Below are positions 35,576 through 45,056 of a stretch of DNA of 64,000 nt, piece after piece. The notes beneath the pieces are model-generated. The model was given only the letters and a program-made list of their open reading frames with translations, had not been told where the DNA came from and did no database searches. The translations under genes were made by a program, and so were the position numbers. Origin of the DNA: a virus. Numbering within the stretch: the stretch's first letter is position 1; each line of letters starts with the position of its first letter. Location: positions 35,220-99,219 of the IMG/VR virus record IMGVR_UViG_3300027749_000063. The stretch is one strand, 5' to 3'.

Positions 35576-36859
35576 ATGCGGGATTTAAAACTTGATACTA
35601 GGCGCCTAGCTGATGGCTTTTCTACGTCTGTTCTATGGGATAGACCAAATGTTCTATGGAATAAGGCAGATGATTGGTGGAATGATAACTACGTTACTGA
35701 CTCTAATACAGCAGCTTTCCTAAGTGCTACAGGTATCATTGATCCCAACAAACAAAACTATGTAAACAATCTTGTAATAGCTCTTAAGAATCAAGGGTTA
35801 TGGAATAAGATGAAAGCAATCTATCCGTTTGTAAGCGAACAGAGAAACTTGCTTAATAACACAGACACCTTCTCAGGATGGTCATTAGAAGGAGGAACTC
35901 TAACAGGAGGCTTTACAGATCCTTTGGGAGGAACAACTGCATATAAATATGTAAACAATTCGTCTCAAGGATTATGGGCGAATCAAACCTTTACAGAAAC
36001 CTCAACAACTTACACCCAGTCTATCTGGGTTAAATCTGTTTCAGGAGCGAACGTAAACTTTATTTTAAGTAGTGGTAATGGTTCTACAGGTCAAGTGAAT
36101 TTGACAGCTACAGGAACTTGGCAGAGAGTTACCAATACAACATTTCTTGATGTAGGAGGTTCCTTTTACATTCGTAGCGTATTCGATGCTGCAGGTATTT
36201 ATGTTTGGCATCCTCAAGTAGAGTTAGGAAACCTAACAGACTATCAAGTAACTATCAACGCTCAAGAACAGTTTGCAGCAGCTTATAAGTATAACTTAAA
36301 AGATCCTCAAGATACTGACGCAGCATTTAGACTTAAGATATTTGGAACATGGACATTCACTCCTACAGGAGCTAAGCCTAATGGTACAAATGCTTATATG
36401 GATACATGTTTAAATCCTTCTACTAACTATGGAGGTATTTTAGATTCCCACTTATCCTACTATTCTAGAACTGACAATAATAGCGGATTTGATATGGGGG
36501 GAGAGACTCCAACATTTGATTTAATAGTAAGACTTAGTAATGTATTTTGGTCAAGATTTGGGAATGATGTTACAGCTACTAATACAAATGGATTAGGTTA
36601 TTACATTTCAAGCAGTAACTCAACATTTGGAATTAAAGGATACAAGAATGGTGTAAATATTTCAAGCGGTAGTTACTCGAATAGTTTATTTAATGGAAAT
36701 ATTTATTTAGGAGCTGTTAATGCTGCAGGTACAGCCTCTTCTTTTGGATCAAAACAATCTGCATTTTCTTCTATTGGTACAGGACTATCTGATACAGAAG
36801 CAGCAGCGCTTTATACTATCGTACAGCAATTCCAAACTTCAATGGCTCGCCAAGTTTAA
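35576..36859 (+). CDS. Tail protein with carbohydrate-binding-like beta-sandwich domains, 427 aa
   Basis: Residues about 1-85 form a helical N-terminal adaptor. Residues about 90-225 contain NLLNNTDTFSGWSLEGG, YTQSIWVKSVSG and VWHPQVELGNLTDYQV, the hallmark of a jelly-roll carbohydrate-binding-like module in phage tail proteins. Residues about 230-427 resemble a LamG/concanavalin-type domain ending in LSDTEAAALYTIVQQFQTSMARQV. Binding of a host surface glycan is the likely job, placed at the tail or baseplate. It sits 11 bases after the small accessory gene and begins the run of fibre genes. Confidence 0.65.
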   Translation: MRDLKLDTRRLADGFSTSVLWDRPNVLWNKADDWWNDNYVTDSNTAAFLSATGIIDPNKQNYVNNLVIALKNQGLWNKMKAIYPFVSEQRNLLNNTDTFSGWSLEGGTLTGGFTDPLGGTTAYKYVNNSSQGLWANQTFTETSTTYTQSIWVKSVSGANVNFILSSGNGSTGQVNLTATGTWQRVTNTTFLDVGGSFYIRSVFDAAGIYVWHPQVELGNLTDYQVTINAQEQFAAAYKYNLKDPQDTDAAFRLKIFGTWTFTPTGAKPNGTNAYMDTCLNPSTNYGGILDSHLSYYSRTDNNSGFDMGGETPTFDLIVRLSNVFWSRFGNDVTATNTNGLGYYISSSNSTFGIKGYKNGVNISSGSYSNSLFNGNIYLGAVNAAGTASSFGSKQSAFSSIGTGLSDTEAAALYTIVQQFQTSMARQV

Positions 36860-36876
36860 TTTAAAATAAAATAATT

Positions 36877-37125
36877 ATGTCAGATATAACCTTAAACCTA
36901 ATTCCTTTTGATTCTGCTTTCTTTCTAACAGAAGAAGAAGCAAATACTTTAAAAGGAAAAGAGTACAGACCTAACTGTTACTTTAATCCTGTACAAGACA
37001 GTGAGGACAGGTGGTGTATCTTCTATCAGGAATCACAAGACTGCTTAAGCGAAGAATTCGCTTGGGTAAAAGATCTCCCTTACGGAGAATTTATAGCTAA
37101 ACCTACGCTTAATCCCTTTATCTAA
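36877..37125 (+). CDS. Hypothetical small protein, 82 aa
   Basis: It begins MSDITLNLIPFDSAFFLTEE and has mixed helix and strand with several Cys (PNCYFNP, DRWCIFY, DCLSEEF), ending in TLNPFI. It lies between two fibre genes with gaps of 17 and 6 bases, so it is co-transcribed with them. I do not recognise a family. A fibre chaperone or tail accessory role would fit the place, but nothing in the sequence proves it. Confidence 0.5.
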   Translation: MSDITLNLIPFDSAFFLTEEEANTLKGKEYRPNCYFNPVQDSEDRWCIFYQESQDCLSEEFAWVKDLPYGEFIAKPTLNPFI

Positions 37126-37131
37126 AACACA

Positions 37132-39228
37132 ATGGCAACACTCTTTAATACTAAGATAAAAGACACCTACCAATCCTTACTAAAGTTGGAGGATAACACT
37201 ATCTTAACTACAACCACTAAGAACATAACAGACGGATTAGGTAATGCCTCTCCCTTGTATATGAGCACTACCCAAGTAAGAATAGGTAGTACATCTGCTA
37301 GTGCCATGTATTGGGATAACACTAATAGTAAGATGGGGATTGGTACTAATGCACCAAGTGCATCTTTGCAGGTTATTGGTATAACAGATATTGCACGTTT
37401 TGGTACTCTTACAAATTATTGGAGATTTAATTCTAACTATGCAGCAGATCAATCCTTAGAAATGGTCAATCAAGGAGGTAGTGGAAGTCAAACCTATTAT
37501 AATACGAAATTATTAAACGAAACATATCAAACTAAATTGCTATTTGGAGAGTATCAAAACTACTTAAGTTTTGGAAAGTACGATAATCATCGTATGGTTT
37601 CACTTTTTAATAATGGAAATTTTGTTATTGGTAGTAGTACAGACCTTAATGCACGTCTGGGAGTACGTGGTGCTGGATCAACTTCAGCAACCACATCTTT
37701 ATTAGTTCAGAATAGTTCGGCTAATACATTACTTCAAGTTTTAGATAATGGATTAGTTTATGTAGGTACAGGATTTACAGGTTTAAATTTTTCAGGAAGT
37801 AATACTCAAATATTTAATGACGGAGGTAGTGGAGGAACTATAACCTTTGCTATGGCTGGTAGTACTTATTTCAGAGTTTATCAACCTAAAAATGCAGGCT
37901 CAGGAATTACATCGGGAGAAATAAATACTATTACAACACCTGTTGATTACGGATGGAGTTCAGGTAGTGCTTCTCCTAATCTGCTTTCGTTAAACCCTTC
38001 AATTAATAATACAGGTACTTATTCAGGTGGAACCTTTAGAGGTATCTACTATAACCCAACTTTAACAAGTTTAACAGGAACTAATCATATTGCTATTCAA
38101 ACAGTAACAGGAGATGTATTGTTTGGTACTACAAGTGGTAAAGCAACCTTTGGATCTGGTGTAGCAGGAACGTCTTTCATCGAAGTTAAACCTGGTAATG
38201 GTAATGGAAACAATAGAATTTCATTTAATGATTTTGATGGGGGTACAACTACTAGAGGTGGATTTTTAGAATTAGGTACATATGGAGCAAGATTACAATT
38301 TGGTCAATATAATCAGTTTGGACTTGGTTGTAATGTATACCCTTATACTTTAAGTGCTATATCAAATACAGGCGAACAAAGCGTTATCATATCTAGTGGT
38401 TCTACTGCTCTAGTAGGTAATGCTTCTAGGTTGCAAGTGTACGGAAATACTTTTATTAAAGGAAACGGATCTACTTCTGCCACATCTTCTTTACTAGTAC
38501 AGAATAGTTCTGCTACTCAATTATTGCAAGTTCGTGATGATGGAGCTTTAGTTGTTGGAACAAAAGCATCAGGATTAGGTTTAATTCAAATTACAACGCA
38601 TCCTACAAATGGTTCAAAGGTTGTGATGGCAAATGAATATGGAGGTAGCATTATAACGCAATTAAGTACAGATAGTCTGTATTTTGGAGGTCAATACATT
38701 GGTGGGTTAACTGCAACTGGATATTTGCTATTATCTGCACCATATATAGCAGGTAATACCATTTCTGCTGCTTCAACAGGTGCATCTTTTAATTTTCAAG
38801 TAGCATCAAATCTTTATGGAGGTTCAGCTTCTACACCTGCAAGAGGATTTTTGATTAATGGGGGTTTAACTCTACAAAGTGCTGGATTTGTAAACGCTTT
38901 TGAACTGTCTCCAAATTTTAATTTTGACTCATCAAACAATCGTATAGTAAAAGGAATTTATTATAATCCAACGATTACAACTCCAAATACAAACGATAAA
39001 CATTATGGAATTCAGACAACCTCAGGAGGTGTTTATATAAACACTACAACTCCTAATGATGCTGCAGCTTTACAAGTAGACTCAACTACACAAGGAGTAC
39101 TCTTCCCTCGTATGACTACAACTCAGAAAAACGCTATCGCTTCTCCTGTAGGAGGACTTGTTGTCTATGATACTACTACTAATAAACTATGCTGTTACAA
39201 CGGCACAACTTGGAATGACTTATTTTAA
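37132..39228 (+). CDS. Tail fibre A of a paralogous pair, 698 aa
   Basis: The first 52 residues (MATLFNTKIKDTYQSLLKLE...) are almost identical to those of the next gene and form the shared anchor. The middle is a mosaic: two copies of the GSTSATTSLLVQNSS type module and two of the IYYNPT module, joined by unrelated beta-rich stretches. The C-terminus GVLFPRMTTTQKNAIASPVG, then LVVYDTTTNKLCCYNGTTWN is the standard tip of fibres in Bacteroidota phages. Receptor binding by the variable middle is inferred. Codon use in parts of the middle (for instance 37500-38900) looks richer in TTT and ATT than in the ends, consistent with imported segments. Confidence 0.7.
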   Translation: MATLFNTKIKDTYQSLLKLEDNTILTTTTKNITDGLGNASPLYMSTTQVRIGSTSASAMYWDNTNSKMGIGTNAPSASLQVIGITDIARFGTLTNYWRFNSNYAADQSLEMVNQGGSGSQTYYNTKLLNETYQTKLLFGEYQNYLSFGKYDNHRMVSLFNNGNFVIGSSTDLNARLGVRGAGSTSATTSLLVQNSSANTLLQVLDNGLVYVGTGFTGLNFSGSNTQIFNDGGSGGTITFAMAGSTYFRVYQPKNAGSGITSGEINTITTPVDYGWSSGSASPNLLSLNPSINNTGTYSGGTFRGIYYNPTLTSLTGTNHIAIQTVTGDVLFGTTSGKATFGSGVAGTSFIEVKPGNGNGNNRISFNDFDGGTTTRGGFLELGTYGARLQFGQYNQFGLGCNVYPYTLSAISNTGEQSVIISSGSTALVGNASRLQVYGNTFIKGNGSTSATSSLLVQNSSATQLLQVRDDGALVVGTKASGLGLIQITTHPTNGSKVVMANEYGGSIITQLSTDSLYFGGQYIGGLTATGYLLLSAPYIAGNTISAASTGASFNFQVASNLYGGSASTPARGFLINGGLTLQSAGFVNAFELSPNFNFDSSNNRIVKGIYYNPTITTPNTNDKHYGIQTTSGGVYINTTTPNDAAALQVDSTTQGVLFPRMTTTQKNAIASPVGGLVVYDTTTNKLCCYNGTTWNDLF

Positions 39229-39236
39229 TAAATAAC

Positions 39237-40856
39237 ATGGCAACCTTATTCAATACAAAAATAAAAGATACCTACCAGTCACTCTTAAAACTGGAAGACA
39301 ATACTATCCTAACCACTACTACTAAAAACGTAACAGATGGCTTAGGCAATGCTTCTCCTCTATACATGAGTACTACTAGGGTAGGTATAGGTACTAATGC
39401 TCCTACAAGTACATTACAAATTAAAAGTAGTGGTACAACAGCAGCTACTACTTCATTATTAACTCAAAGTAGTACAGGAACTACAACATTTTCAGTTGGG
39501 GATGACGGTAATATTTTAGTGGGTGCAACCACAATAAGTTTTAATAATAATCCAAATTTTAATAGAATAACTTCAAATTTTGGTGGAGTAACGTATGATA
39601 ATGATGGTCTAGGTTCTCTTCGTGCTTCCTATACTAATGGTCGTTATTCAACAAATGATAGAGTAGGTTTTGGTGGAGTTAATAATGCTTTATCTCGTGT
39701 ATATATTGTAGGAACAGGATCTACCTCTGCTACTACTTCATTACTTGTTCAGAATAGTTCGTCAGTTGCTGCTTTAACTATTACTGATGATGCGAATGTT
39801 ACATTTGGAGGAAGCGTAATAAATAGTAGTACGAGTCAATTAAATTTTACAAATCCAGTTCCTATTCATCGCTTAGGTAATTTTACTTTCAACGCCAACA
39901 CAATAGCAAGTTTTTTTGGAACTTTACAAATTCAAGGTGCAAGTTCCGTTGCTTTTGGCAATGCCGCAATTTCATATTTAAGAGATACACTGGTATCCAT
40001 TCAAGCATTTCTGCCAAGTAACGATACACGAAATGGACTGATATTTAATGATAATTATACAAACGCTGGTGCAGGTGCAAGTAGTACGGGTAACTTAATC
40101 ATTTTCAATAATGCTTTAAATACTTCGATAGGTAATGTTACGTTAAACCTTTTATCGGTAACAAATACAATCAATACAACTGCAGGAACTACCCTACAAC
40201 GTGGATTTTATTACAACCCTACGTTAACAGGAACTGTTGGTTTTACTCATCGTGCAATCGAAACAGTAACTGGTAACGTTCTATTAGGAACAACTAGTGG
40301 TAACGTAGGAGTAGGAGAAGCTTCACCTACAGCTAGACTACAAGTAAAAGGAAGTGGTAGTACTAGTGCAACTACATCGCTTTTGGTGCAGAATAGTGGG
40401 GGTAATTCTGCGGTAACTATTTCAGATGATTTAACAACTACTTTTAGGGATAGAATAAAGATTGATTCTGATACAATTTCGTTTTTAGCTAGTCCATCAA
40501 ATACATACATACAACAATCATTAGGTACTGGTTATGGTTATTATTCTGCTGCTATATCTAATCAGATAATGATTAATGCACAACCTAAAATAATTGTAAA
40601 AGATACAGGAGCATCACGAGCAAGTACATTAATTGTAGGTCATAGCGTAGCCACATCTGCTGCTGCAGACGCAAGTGCTTTATTAGAAGTTAGGTCTGAT
40701 GCTACGTATCTTAAAGGATTCTTACCACCTCGTATGACAACGGCACAAAAAAACGCAATAGTAACCCCCGCTGAAGGATTAATTGTTATGGACATTACAT
40801 TGCATAAACTTTGTGTTTACAGTGGTACTGCGTGGGAGACTATAACTAGTGTATAA
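39237..40856 (+). CDS. Tail fibre B of a paralogous pair, 539 aa
   Basis: This paralogue of the preceding fibre has the same N-terminal anchor: 49 of the first 52 residues are identical, while 29 codons differ synonymously. It carries three variants of the G(S)TSATTSLLVQNSS module, one RGFYYNPTLTGTV module with VTGNVLLGTTSG, and a C-terminal tip FLPPRMTTAQKNAIVTPAEG, then LIVMDITLHKLCVYSGTAWE. The two fibres could form alternative or mixed trimers with different receptor ranges. It starts 8 bases after fibre A and is the last gene before a promoter that serves the holin. Confidence 0.7.
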   Translation: MATLFNTKIKDTYQSLLKLEDNTILTTTTKNVTDGLGNASPLYMSTTRVGIGTNAPTSTLQIKSSGTTAATTSLLTQSSTGTTTFSVGDDGNILVGATTISFNNNPNFNRITSNFGGVTYDNDGLGSLRASYTNGRYSTNDRVGFGGVNNALSRVYIVGTGSTSATTSLLVQNSSSVAALTITDDANVTFGGSVINSSTSQLNFTNPVPIHRLGNFTFNANTIASFFGTLQIQGASSVAFGNAAISYLRDTLVSIQAFLPSNDTRNGLIFNDNYTNAGAGASSTGNLIIFNNALNTSIGNVTLNLLSVTNTINTTAGTTLQRGFYYNPTLTGTVGFTHRAIETVTGNVLLGTTSGNVGVGEASPTARLQVKGSGSTSATTSLLVQNSGGNSAVTISDDLTTTFRDRIKIDSDTISFLASPSNTYIQQSLGTGYGYYSAAISNQIMINAQPKIIVKDTGASRASTLIVGHSVATSAAADASALLEVRSDATYLKGFLPPRMTTAQKNAIVTPAEGLIVMDITLHKLCVYSGTAWETITSV

Positions 40857-40877
40857 TACTTACGCCTAACTATTTCC

Positions 40878-40907
40878 TTGATTTAAATTTAAAATAAACT
40901 ATTTTTG
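40878..40907 (+). promoter_or_regulatory. Bacteroidota-type promoter before the holin
   Basis: TTG (40878-40880) and TATTTTTG (40900-40907) are 19 bases apart and match TTG-N19-TAnnTTTG. The downstream gene starts with GTG at 40918, only 10 bases after the -7 element, so the leader would be very short. Confidence 0.65.
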
Positions 40908-40917
40908 TAAACATATC

Positions 40918-41340
40918 GTGAAAACTTCTTTCTTACTATACTCGACAACTACTGTCCTAGCTTTCTTAGGAACTTACTTCCTTAATCTAGGAGCAGCAAA
41001 TGCTGAACAGTACTTAGCGGTAGTTGCTGTTGTGTTTATAGATGGCTTCTTTGGTGTTTGGGCAGGAACTAAGAAGATTGGTTTTCAGACTAGAAAAGCA
41101 CTTAAGGTACTTCAGACTTTGTTTGCTTGGCTACTTATACTTACGGGTGTCTTGATGATTGAGAAGGGGTTTGAAGGCACTTTTTGGCTAAGCGAAACTT
41201 TATGTGCTCCCTTTATTGTTTTTCAGCTGATAAGTGCGCTTAAGAATGCTCACACAGTAGGAATCATAGACAACAGTGTACTCTCTCAGATCTTAGAGAA
41301 GATAGATAAACACAAGTTCAACCACAACAACGAAAAATAA
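40918..41340 (+). CDS. Holin of the phage_holin_4/toxin-secretion type, 140 aa
   Basis: Three to four hydrophobic segments are visible: about residues 5-24, 30-50 (VAVVFIDGFFGVWAGTK), 62-82 (TLFAWLLILTGVLMIEK) and 92-108. The pattern IDGFFGVWAGTKKIGFQTRK, with an Asp in the second segment followed by a basic loop and then a helix, is that of phage holins of the holin_4 family. The tail is short and charged. It would form the inner-membrane lesion at lysis. The start is a GTG close behind a promoter. Tail fibre genes surround it, as often in Bacteroidota phages. No endolysin neighbour is recognised. Confidence 0.7.
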   Translation: MKTSFLLYSTTTVLAFLGTYFLNLGAANAEQYLAVVAVVFIDGFFGVWAGTKKIGFQTRKALKVLQTLFAWLLILTGVLMIEKGFEGTFWLSETLCAPFIVFQLISALKNAHTVGIIDNSVLSQILEKIDKHKFNHNNEK

Positions 41341-41375
41341 ATTAACTTAAATTAACTTAAATTAACTTAAATTAA
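41341..41375 (+). repeat. Tandem AT-rich leader repeat before the repeat-fibre gene
   Basis: The unit ATTAACTTAA occurs in three head-to-tail copies, followed by a partial fourth that changes into ATTAAACC, just before the ATG at 41382. It resembles the repeat at 980-1012 in size, composition and position. Confidence 0.7.
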
Positions 41376-41381
41376 ACCTAA

Positions 41382-44300
41382 ATGAAAAATACAGATCTAT
41401 ACCTTAAGTCAGGAACATACATAAAAGCCTCTACTACAACAGGAGATGTTAGTGGAATCTCTTTAGAGAACTTTGTAGTAAGTGTTTTAAACAATCCTAC
41501 ATGTTGTCCTAAGTTATTTTTAGCAACAGGAGTCTTACAACTTCAGAATGGAATTGCACTAAGTTCTACACCTGCTTTAGTAACTGACCAAAATAATACA
41601 ACTTCTCCCTTACGTCTATCCACAACAGATGTAAGTAATAGAGGAGGAGGTTCTCTTGCATCTAATACAGCTTTTGGTTCTAATGCTCTAGGTCTTAATA
41701 CTACAGGAGCTAATAATACAGCCTTTGGTCTTTCTGCTAGTTATAATAATTCAACTGGTAGTAATAATACTGCTCTTGGTTATTTAGCCTTAGCATTAAA
41801 TGCTGCCTCAAACAATACAGCCATTGGGTATCGTGCTCTAACAGCTAATACAACAGGTGCGGACAATTCGTCATTTGGAACACAATCATTATTTTCCAAT
41901 ACAACAGGTTCAAATAATACAGGAATAGGAACGTATGCTTTATATTCTAATTTGACTGGAACTGGGAATACAGCATTAGGTAAAAGTGCTTTAGAAACTA
42001 ATACATCAGGCTCAAATAATACTGCTGTAGGACAACAATCTTTGTACTTAAACACAATAGGTTCTCAAAATGTAGCAATTGGTTTATTTGCTTTACGAGC
42101 AAACACAGCAGACAACAATACAGCAGTCGGCTATCAGGCAGGGTATACTAATACGAGTGGGGCAAATAACGTTGCTATGGGTTATCAAGCATTACTATTG
42201 AATAACATAGGGAATTCTCAAGTCGCTATTGGTGCTTATGCGTTAAATGCAAATACATCAGGTGGAGAAAATACAGCAATAGGTTATCAGTCGTTGTATA
42301 AAAATACAACAGGTGCTGGAAATGTTGCTATTGGTATTTATACATTATATGAAAATTTAATAGGAATACAAAACGTAGCAATTGGCAAAAGAGCATTACA
42401 AAATAATATAACAGATAATAATACTGCTATTGGCTACCAAGCGGCTTATTGGAATTCAACAGGTAGTATAACTGCTGTTGGATATAGGGCAGGTTATAAT
42501 AATACAACAGGTATTAACAATACCGTTCTTGGTGGTGATGCTTTTTATTTCAATACAACAGGTTCTGCAAACGTAGCAGTAGGTTTTGGTAGTTTACAAT
42601 TAAACTCAACGGGTAGTAATAATACCGCTATTGGGGGCGGTGGTGTATTATACTCCAACACCGCCTCCAACAATACAGCCGTAGGTTATCAAGCAGGGTA
42701 TACAAACACAACGGGAACATTCAACGCATTTTTTGGTAGAGAAGCGGGTTATGAAAATTTAGATGGTTCTAATAACGCATTCTTTGGAAATCAAGCAGGT
42801 CGTAGAAATACATCTGGTTATCAAAACGTTGCTGTTGGAGATAACGCACTTTATAGTAACAACACAGGTGTGTTAAATGTAGCATTGGGATTTTACTCAA
42901 TGAGAAGTGTCACAACAGGTCAACAAAACGTTGGTATTGGTGGATATGCTTTACAATCTGTTGGAACAGGTAATTACAACGTAGGTATCGGTTTGGGTGC
43001 TGTCGGTGGTGTCAATGTAAGCAACAACACAGGCGTTGGATTTTATTCGTTAACTAATACCACATCAAACGATAATACTGCTTTAGGATTTCGTTCAGGA
43101 AATGCTAACACAACAGGTGGAGGTCAAGTATTCATCGGTAGTACAGCAGGATATAATAACACATCAGGTACTGCAAATACCATCATTGGGTTTCAAGCAT
43201 CCTATCAAAATATCGTAGGAAGTAATATCACCGCAATTGGTTATCAAGCATTAACAAACAACACCGCTTCCAACAATACTGCAATAGGATACCAAGCAGG
43301 GTTGAGTAATACGAGTGGTAGCGTAACCGCTTTTGGTTATAACGCATTGCTTTCAAATACCACAGGAACTGACAATACCTCAATAGGTTTACAATCACTA
43401 CGTAATAATACAACAGGTACTTCAAATGTTGCAATGGGTGTAAATTCTTTGTATAATAATAGTGCAGGTATTAAAAATGTAGCGATTGGGGTACAAGCGT
43501 TATTTCAAAATCAAGGGTCAAATAATACAGCAGTTGGTCACGAATCATTGTATGGTAATTCAAGTACGTCTGCTAATTCGGCAATGGGCTATCAAGCATT
43601 GTATAACAACCTTGCAAATAACAACACCGCAGTAGGATATCAAGCAGGTTATAGTAATACGAGTGGGGATATAACAGCAGTAGGTTTAACGGCAGGTTAC
43701 AAAAACACAACAGGTACAAACAATACAGCAATGGGAATTACATCGTTGTATTCAAATACAACAGGTAGTGGAAATTCTGCTTTTGGTTACGAAAGTTTAA
43801 TACAAAATATAACAGGTTCAAATAATTCCGCATTTGGATATAAAGCATCTTACTCAAATACAACAGGAAATCAAAACGCTGCCTTTGGTCGTTGGTCATT
43901 ACTAAATACTACAACAGGTAGTCAAAACATTGCAATTGGTAACGTAGCATTATTTAATAACGTAAGTGGTGATAACAACGTATCGGTTGGTAATGCTTCA
44001 CTATTCTCCAACACCGCCTCCAACAACACCGCAGTAGGGTATCAAGCAGGGTATAGTAATACGAGTGGGTCATTGAACGCATATCATGGTTATTTGGCAG
44101 GTTATACCAATACAACAGGAGTTAACAATACCGCTTTTGGTGCTTACGCTTTACAACTTAACGCATCTTCAAATTATAATACTGCTTTTGGAACTTACGC
44201 TTTACAAAACAATACCGCTACAAGCAATACCGCATTTGGATATGGTGCGGCAAGTGTAAATAGTACAGGTGGAAATATAACTGCAATCGGTTATTTAGCG

Positions 44301-44687
44301 TTAAACTCAAATACAACAGGTGCTGCAAATACTTCCTTAGGTTTTCAATCAATGCAAAAGACAACAACAGGTTCAGAAAATACTGCTATTGGCTATTTGT
44401 CTTTACGTGATAATTTAACAGGTGGACAAAACACAATTCTTGGTATTGCTTCTTTTACCACAACAACAGGTAGTAATAACGTTGTTGCTGGTTATCAAGC
44501 ATCTCACGCTAATTTTAGTGGAACTGTGGTTTTAGGTCGTGATGCAGCGGCAACAGCAAACAATCAATTTGTAGTAGGTAGTGCAGGAACAAACGCAGGT
44601 GCAGTAACTACCGAAGTAGTAATATCAGATACTACTTGGGCTGTTCGTATAAACGGAACGGCTTATAAAATTTTAATGAGAGCATAA
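41382..44687 (+). CDS. Repeat fibre with YadA-head-type repeats, 1101 aa
   Basis: Residues about 1-90 form an anchor that contains SPLRLSTTDVS, related to the SPLYMSTT block of the twin fibres. From about 90 to 1020 the chain consists of roughly forty units of 22-24 residues of the type NTTGSNNTAIGYQAL and NTAVGYQAGYTNTSG. These are the left-handed beta-roll repeats of the YadA-like head domain of trimeric adhesins. The C-terminus (TVVLGRDAAATANNQFVVGS, then WAVRINGTAYKILMRA) is a typical fibre tip. A long trimeric fibre that binds the host surface is likely. Codon choice changes along the gene, pointing to growth by repeated duplication and import. Confidence 0.75.
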   Translation: MKNTDLYLKSGTYIKASTTTGDVSGISLENFVVSVLNNPTCCPKLFLATGVLQLQNGIALSSTPALVTDQNNTTSPLRLSTTDVSNRGGGSLASNTAFGSNALGLNTTGANNTAFGLSASYNNSTGSNNTALGYLALALNAASNNTAIGYRALTANTTGADNSSFGTQSLFSNTTGSNNTGIGTYALYSNLTGTGNTALGKSALETNTSGSNNTAVGQQSLYLNTIGSQNVAIGLFALRANTADNNTAVGYQAGYTNTSGANNVAMGYQALLLNNIGNSQVAIGAYALNANTSGGENTAIGYQSLYKNTTGAGNVAIGIYTLYENLIGIQNVAIGKRALQNNITDNNTAIGYQAAYWNSTGSITAVGYRAGYNNTTGINNTVLGGDAFYFNTTGSANVAVGFGSLQLNSTGSNNTAIGGGGVLYSNTASNNTAVGYQAGYTNTTGTFNAFFGREAGYENLDGSNNAFFGNQAGRRNTSGYQNVAVGDNALYSNNTGVLNVALGFYSMRSVTTGQQNVGIGGYALQSVGTGNYNVGIGLGAVGGVNVSNNTGVGFYSLTNTTSNDNTALGFRSGNANTTGGGQVFIGSTAGYNNTSGTANTIIGFQASYQNIVGSNITAIGYQALTNNTASNNTAIGYQAGLSNTSGSVTAFGYNALLSNTTGTDNTSIGLQSLRNNTTGTSNVAMGVNSLYNNSAGIKNVAIGVQALFQNQGSNNTAVGHESLYGNSSTSANSAMGYQALYNNLANNNTAVGYQAGYSNTSGDITAVGLTAGYKNTTGTNNTAMGITSLYSNTTGSGNSAFGYESLIQNITGSNNSAFGYKASYSNTTGNQNAAFGRWSLLNTTTGSQNIAIGNVALFNNVSGDNNVSVGNASLFSNTASNNTAVGYQAGYSNTSGSLNAYHGYLAGYTNTTGVNNTAFGAYALQLNASSNYNTAFGTYALQNNTATSNTAFGYGAASVNSTGGNITAIGYLALNSNTTGAANTSLGFQSMQKTTTGSENTAIGYLSLRDNLTGGQNTILGIASFTTTTGSNNVVAGYQASHANFSGTVVLGRDAAATANNQFVVGSAGTNAGAVTTEVVISDTTWAVRINGTAYKILMRA

Positions 44688-44694
44688 AATTAAT

Positions 44695-44702
44695 TAACTT
44701 TG
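44695..44702 (+). promoter_or_regulatory. Possible -7 element TAACTTTG
   Basis: TAACTTTG fits TAnnTTTG and lies 27 bases before the ATG at 44730, just after the repeat-fibre stop. The expected -33 position reads TTA, so the match is weak. Confidence 0.35.
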
Positions 44703-44729
44703 CAATACAAAATAAAATAAAATATAATT

Positions 44730-45056
44730 ATGACAACTTACAATTGGACAATCACTAACCTCTACACCAAGACTGTAGAAGGTTTGGAAGACTACGTAGT
44801 AACTGCTATGTTTGAAGTAGAAGGCGTAGATGGAGAATTTACTAACACCGTAAACGGAAGTCAAATGTTTACCGTAAAAGAAGGAGCTGATTTTATTCCT
44901 TATGCTAACTTGACTGAAGAGGTTGTAGTAGAGTGGATTAAAGAAGAGTTGGGTGAGAATGGTTTGCTTTCTATTACTGCTTGCATTGATGGACAGATCG
45001 AAAGCCAGAAAAACCCTCCTGTAGTTCCAGTAATCACAGCTTTACCATGGAGTTAA
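44730..45056 (+). CDS. DUF7936-like small tail protein, 108 aa
   Basis: The sequence opens TYNWTITNLYTKTVEGLEDY and has PYANLTEEVVVEWIKEELGE (about 68-87) and the ending ITALPWS. This combination of a YxWxIxNLY start, a LTEExVxxWIxxxLG helix and a final LPW is the pattern of the DUF7936 family, which I know from tail regions of marine and Bacteroidota phages. Its exact function is unknown. The last 10 bases overlap the next small gene, whose ATG lies within the TGG of the LPW end. Confidence 0.55.
   Translation: MTTYNWTITNLYTKTVEGLEDYVVTAMFEVEGVDGEFTNTVNGSQMFTVKEGADFIPYANLTEEVVVEWIKEELGENGLLSITACIDGQIESQKNPPVVPVITALPWS

Noticed and set aside
41640-44560. CRISPR-like periodic repeats
   Set aside because: The periodicity is that of a coding frame with 22-24-residue units; there are no direct repeats of constant length with unique spacers.
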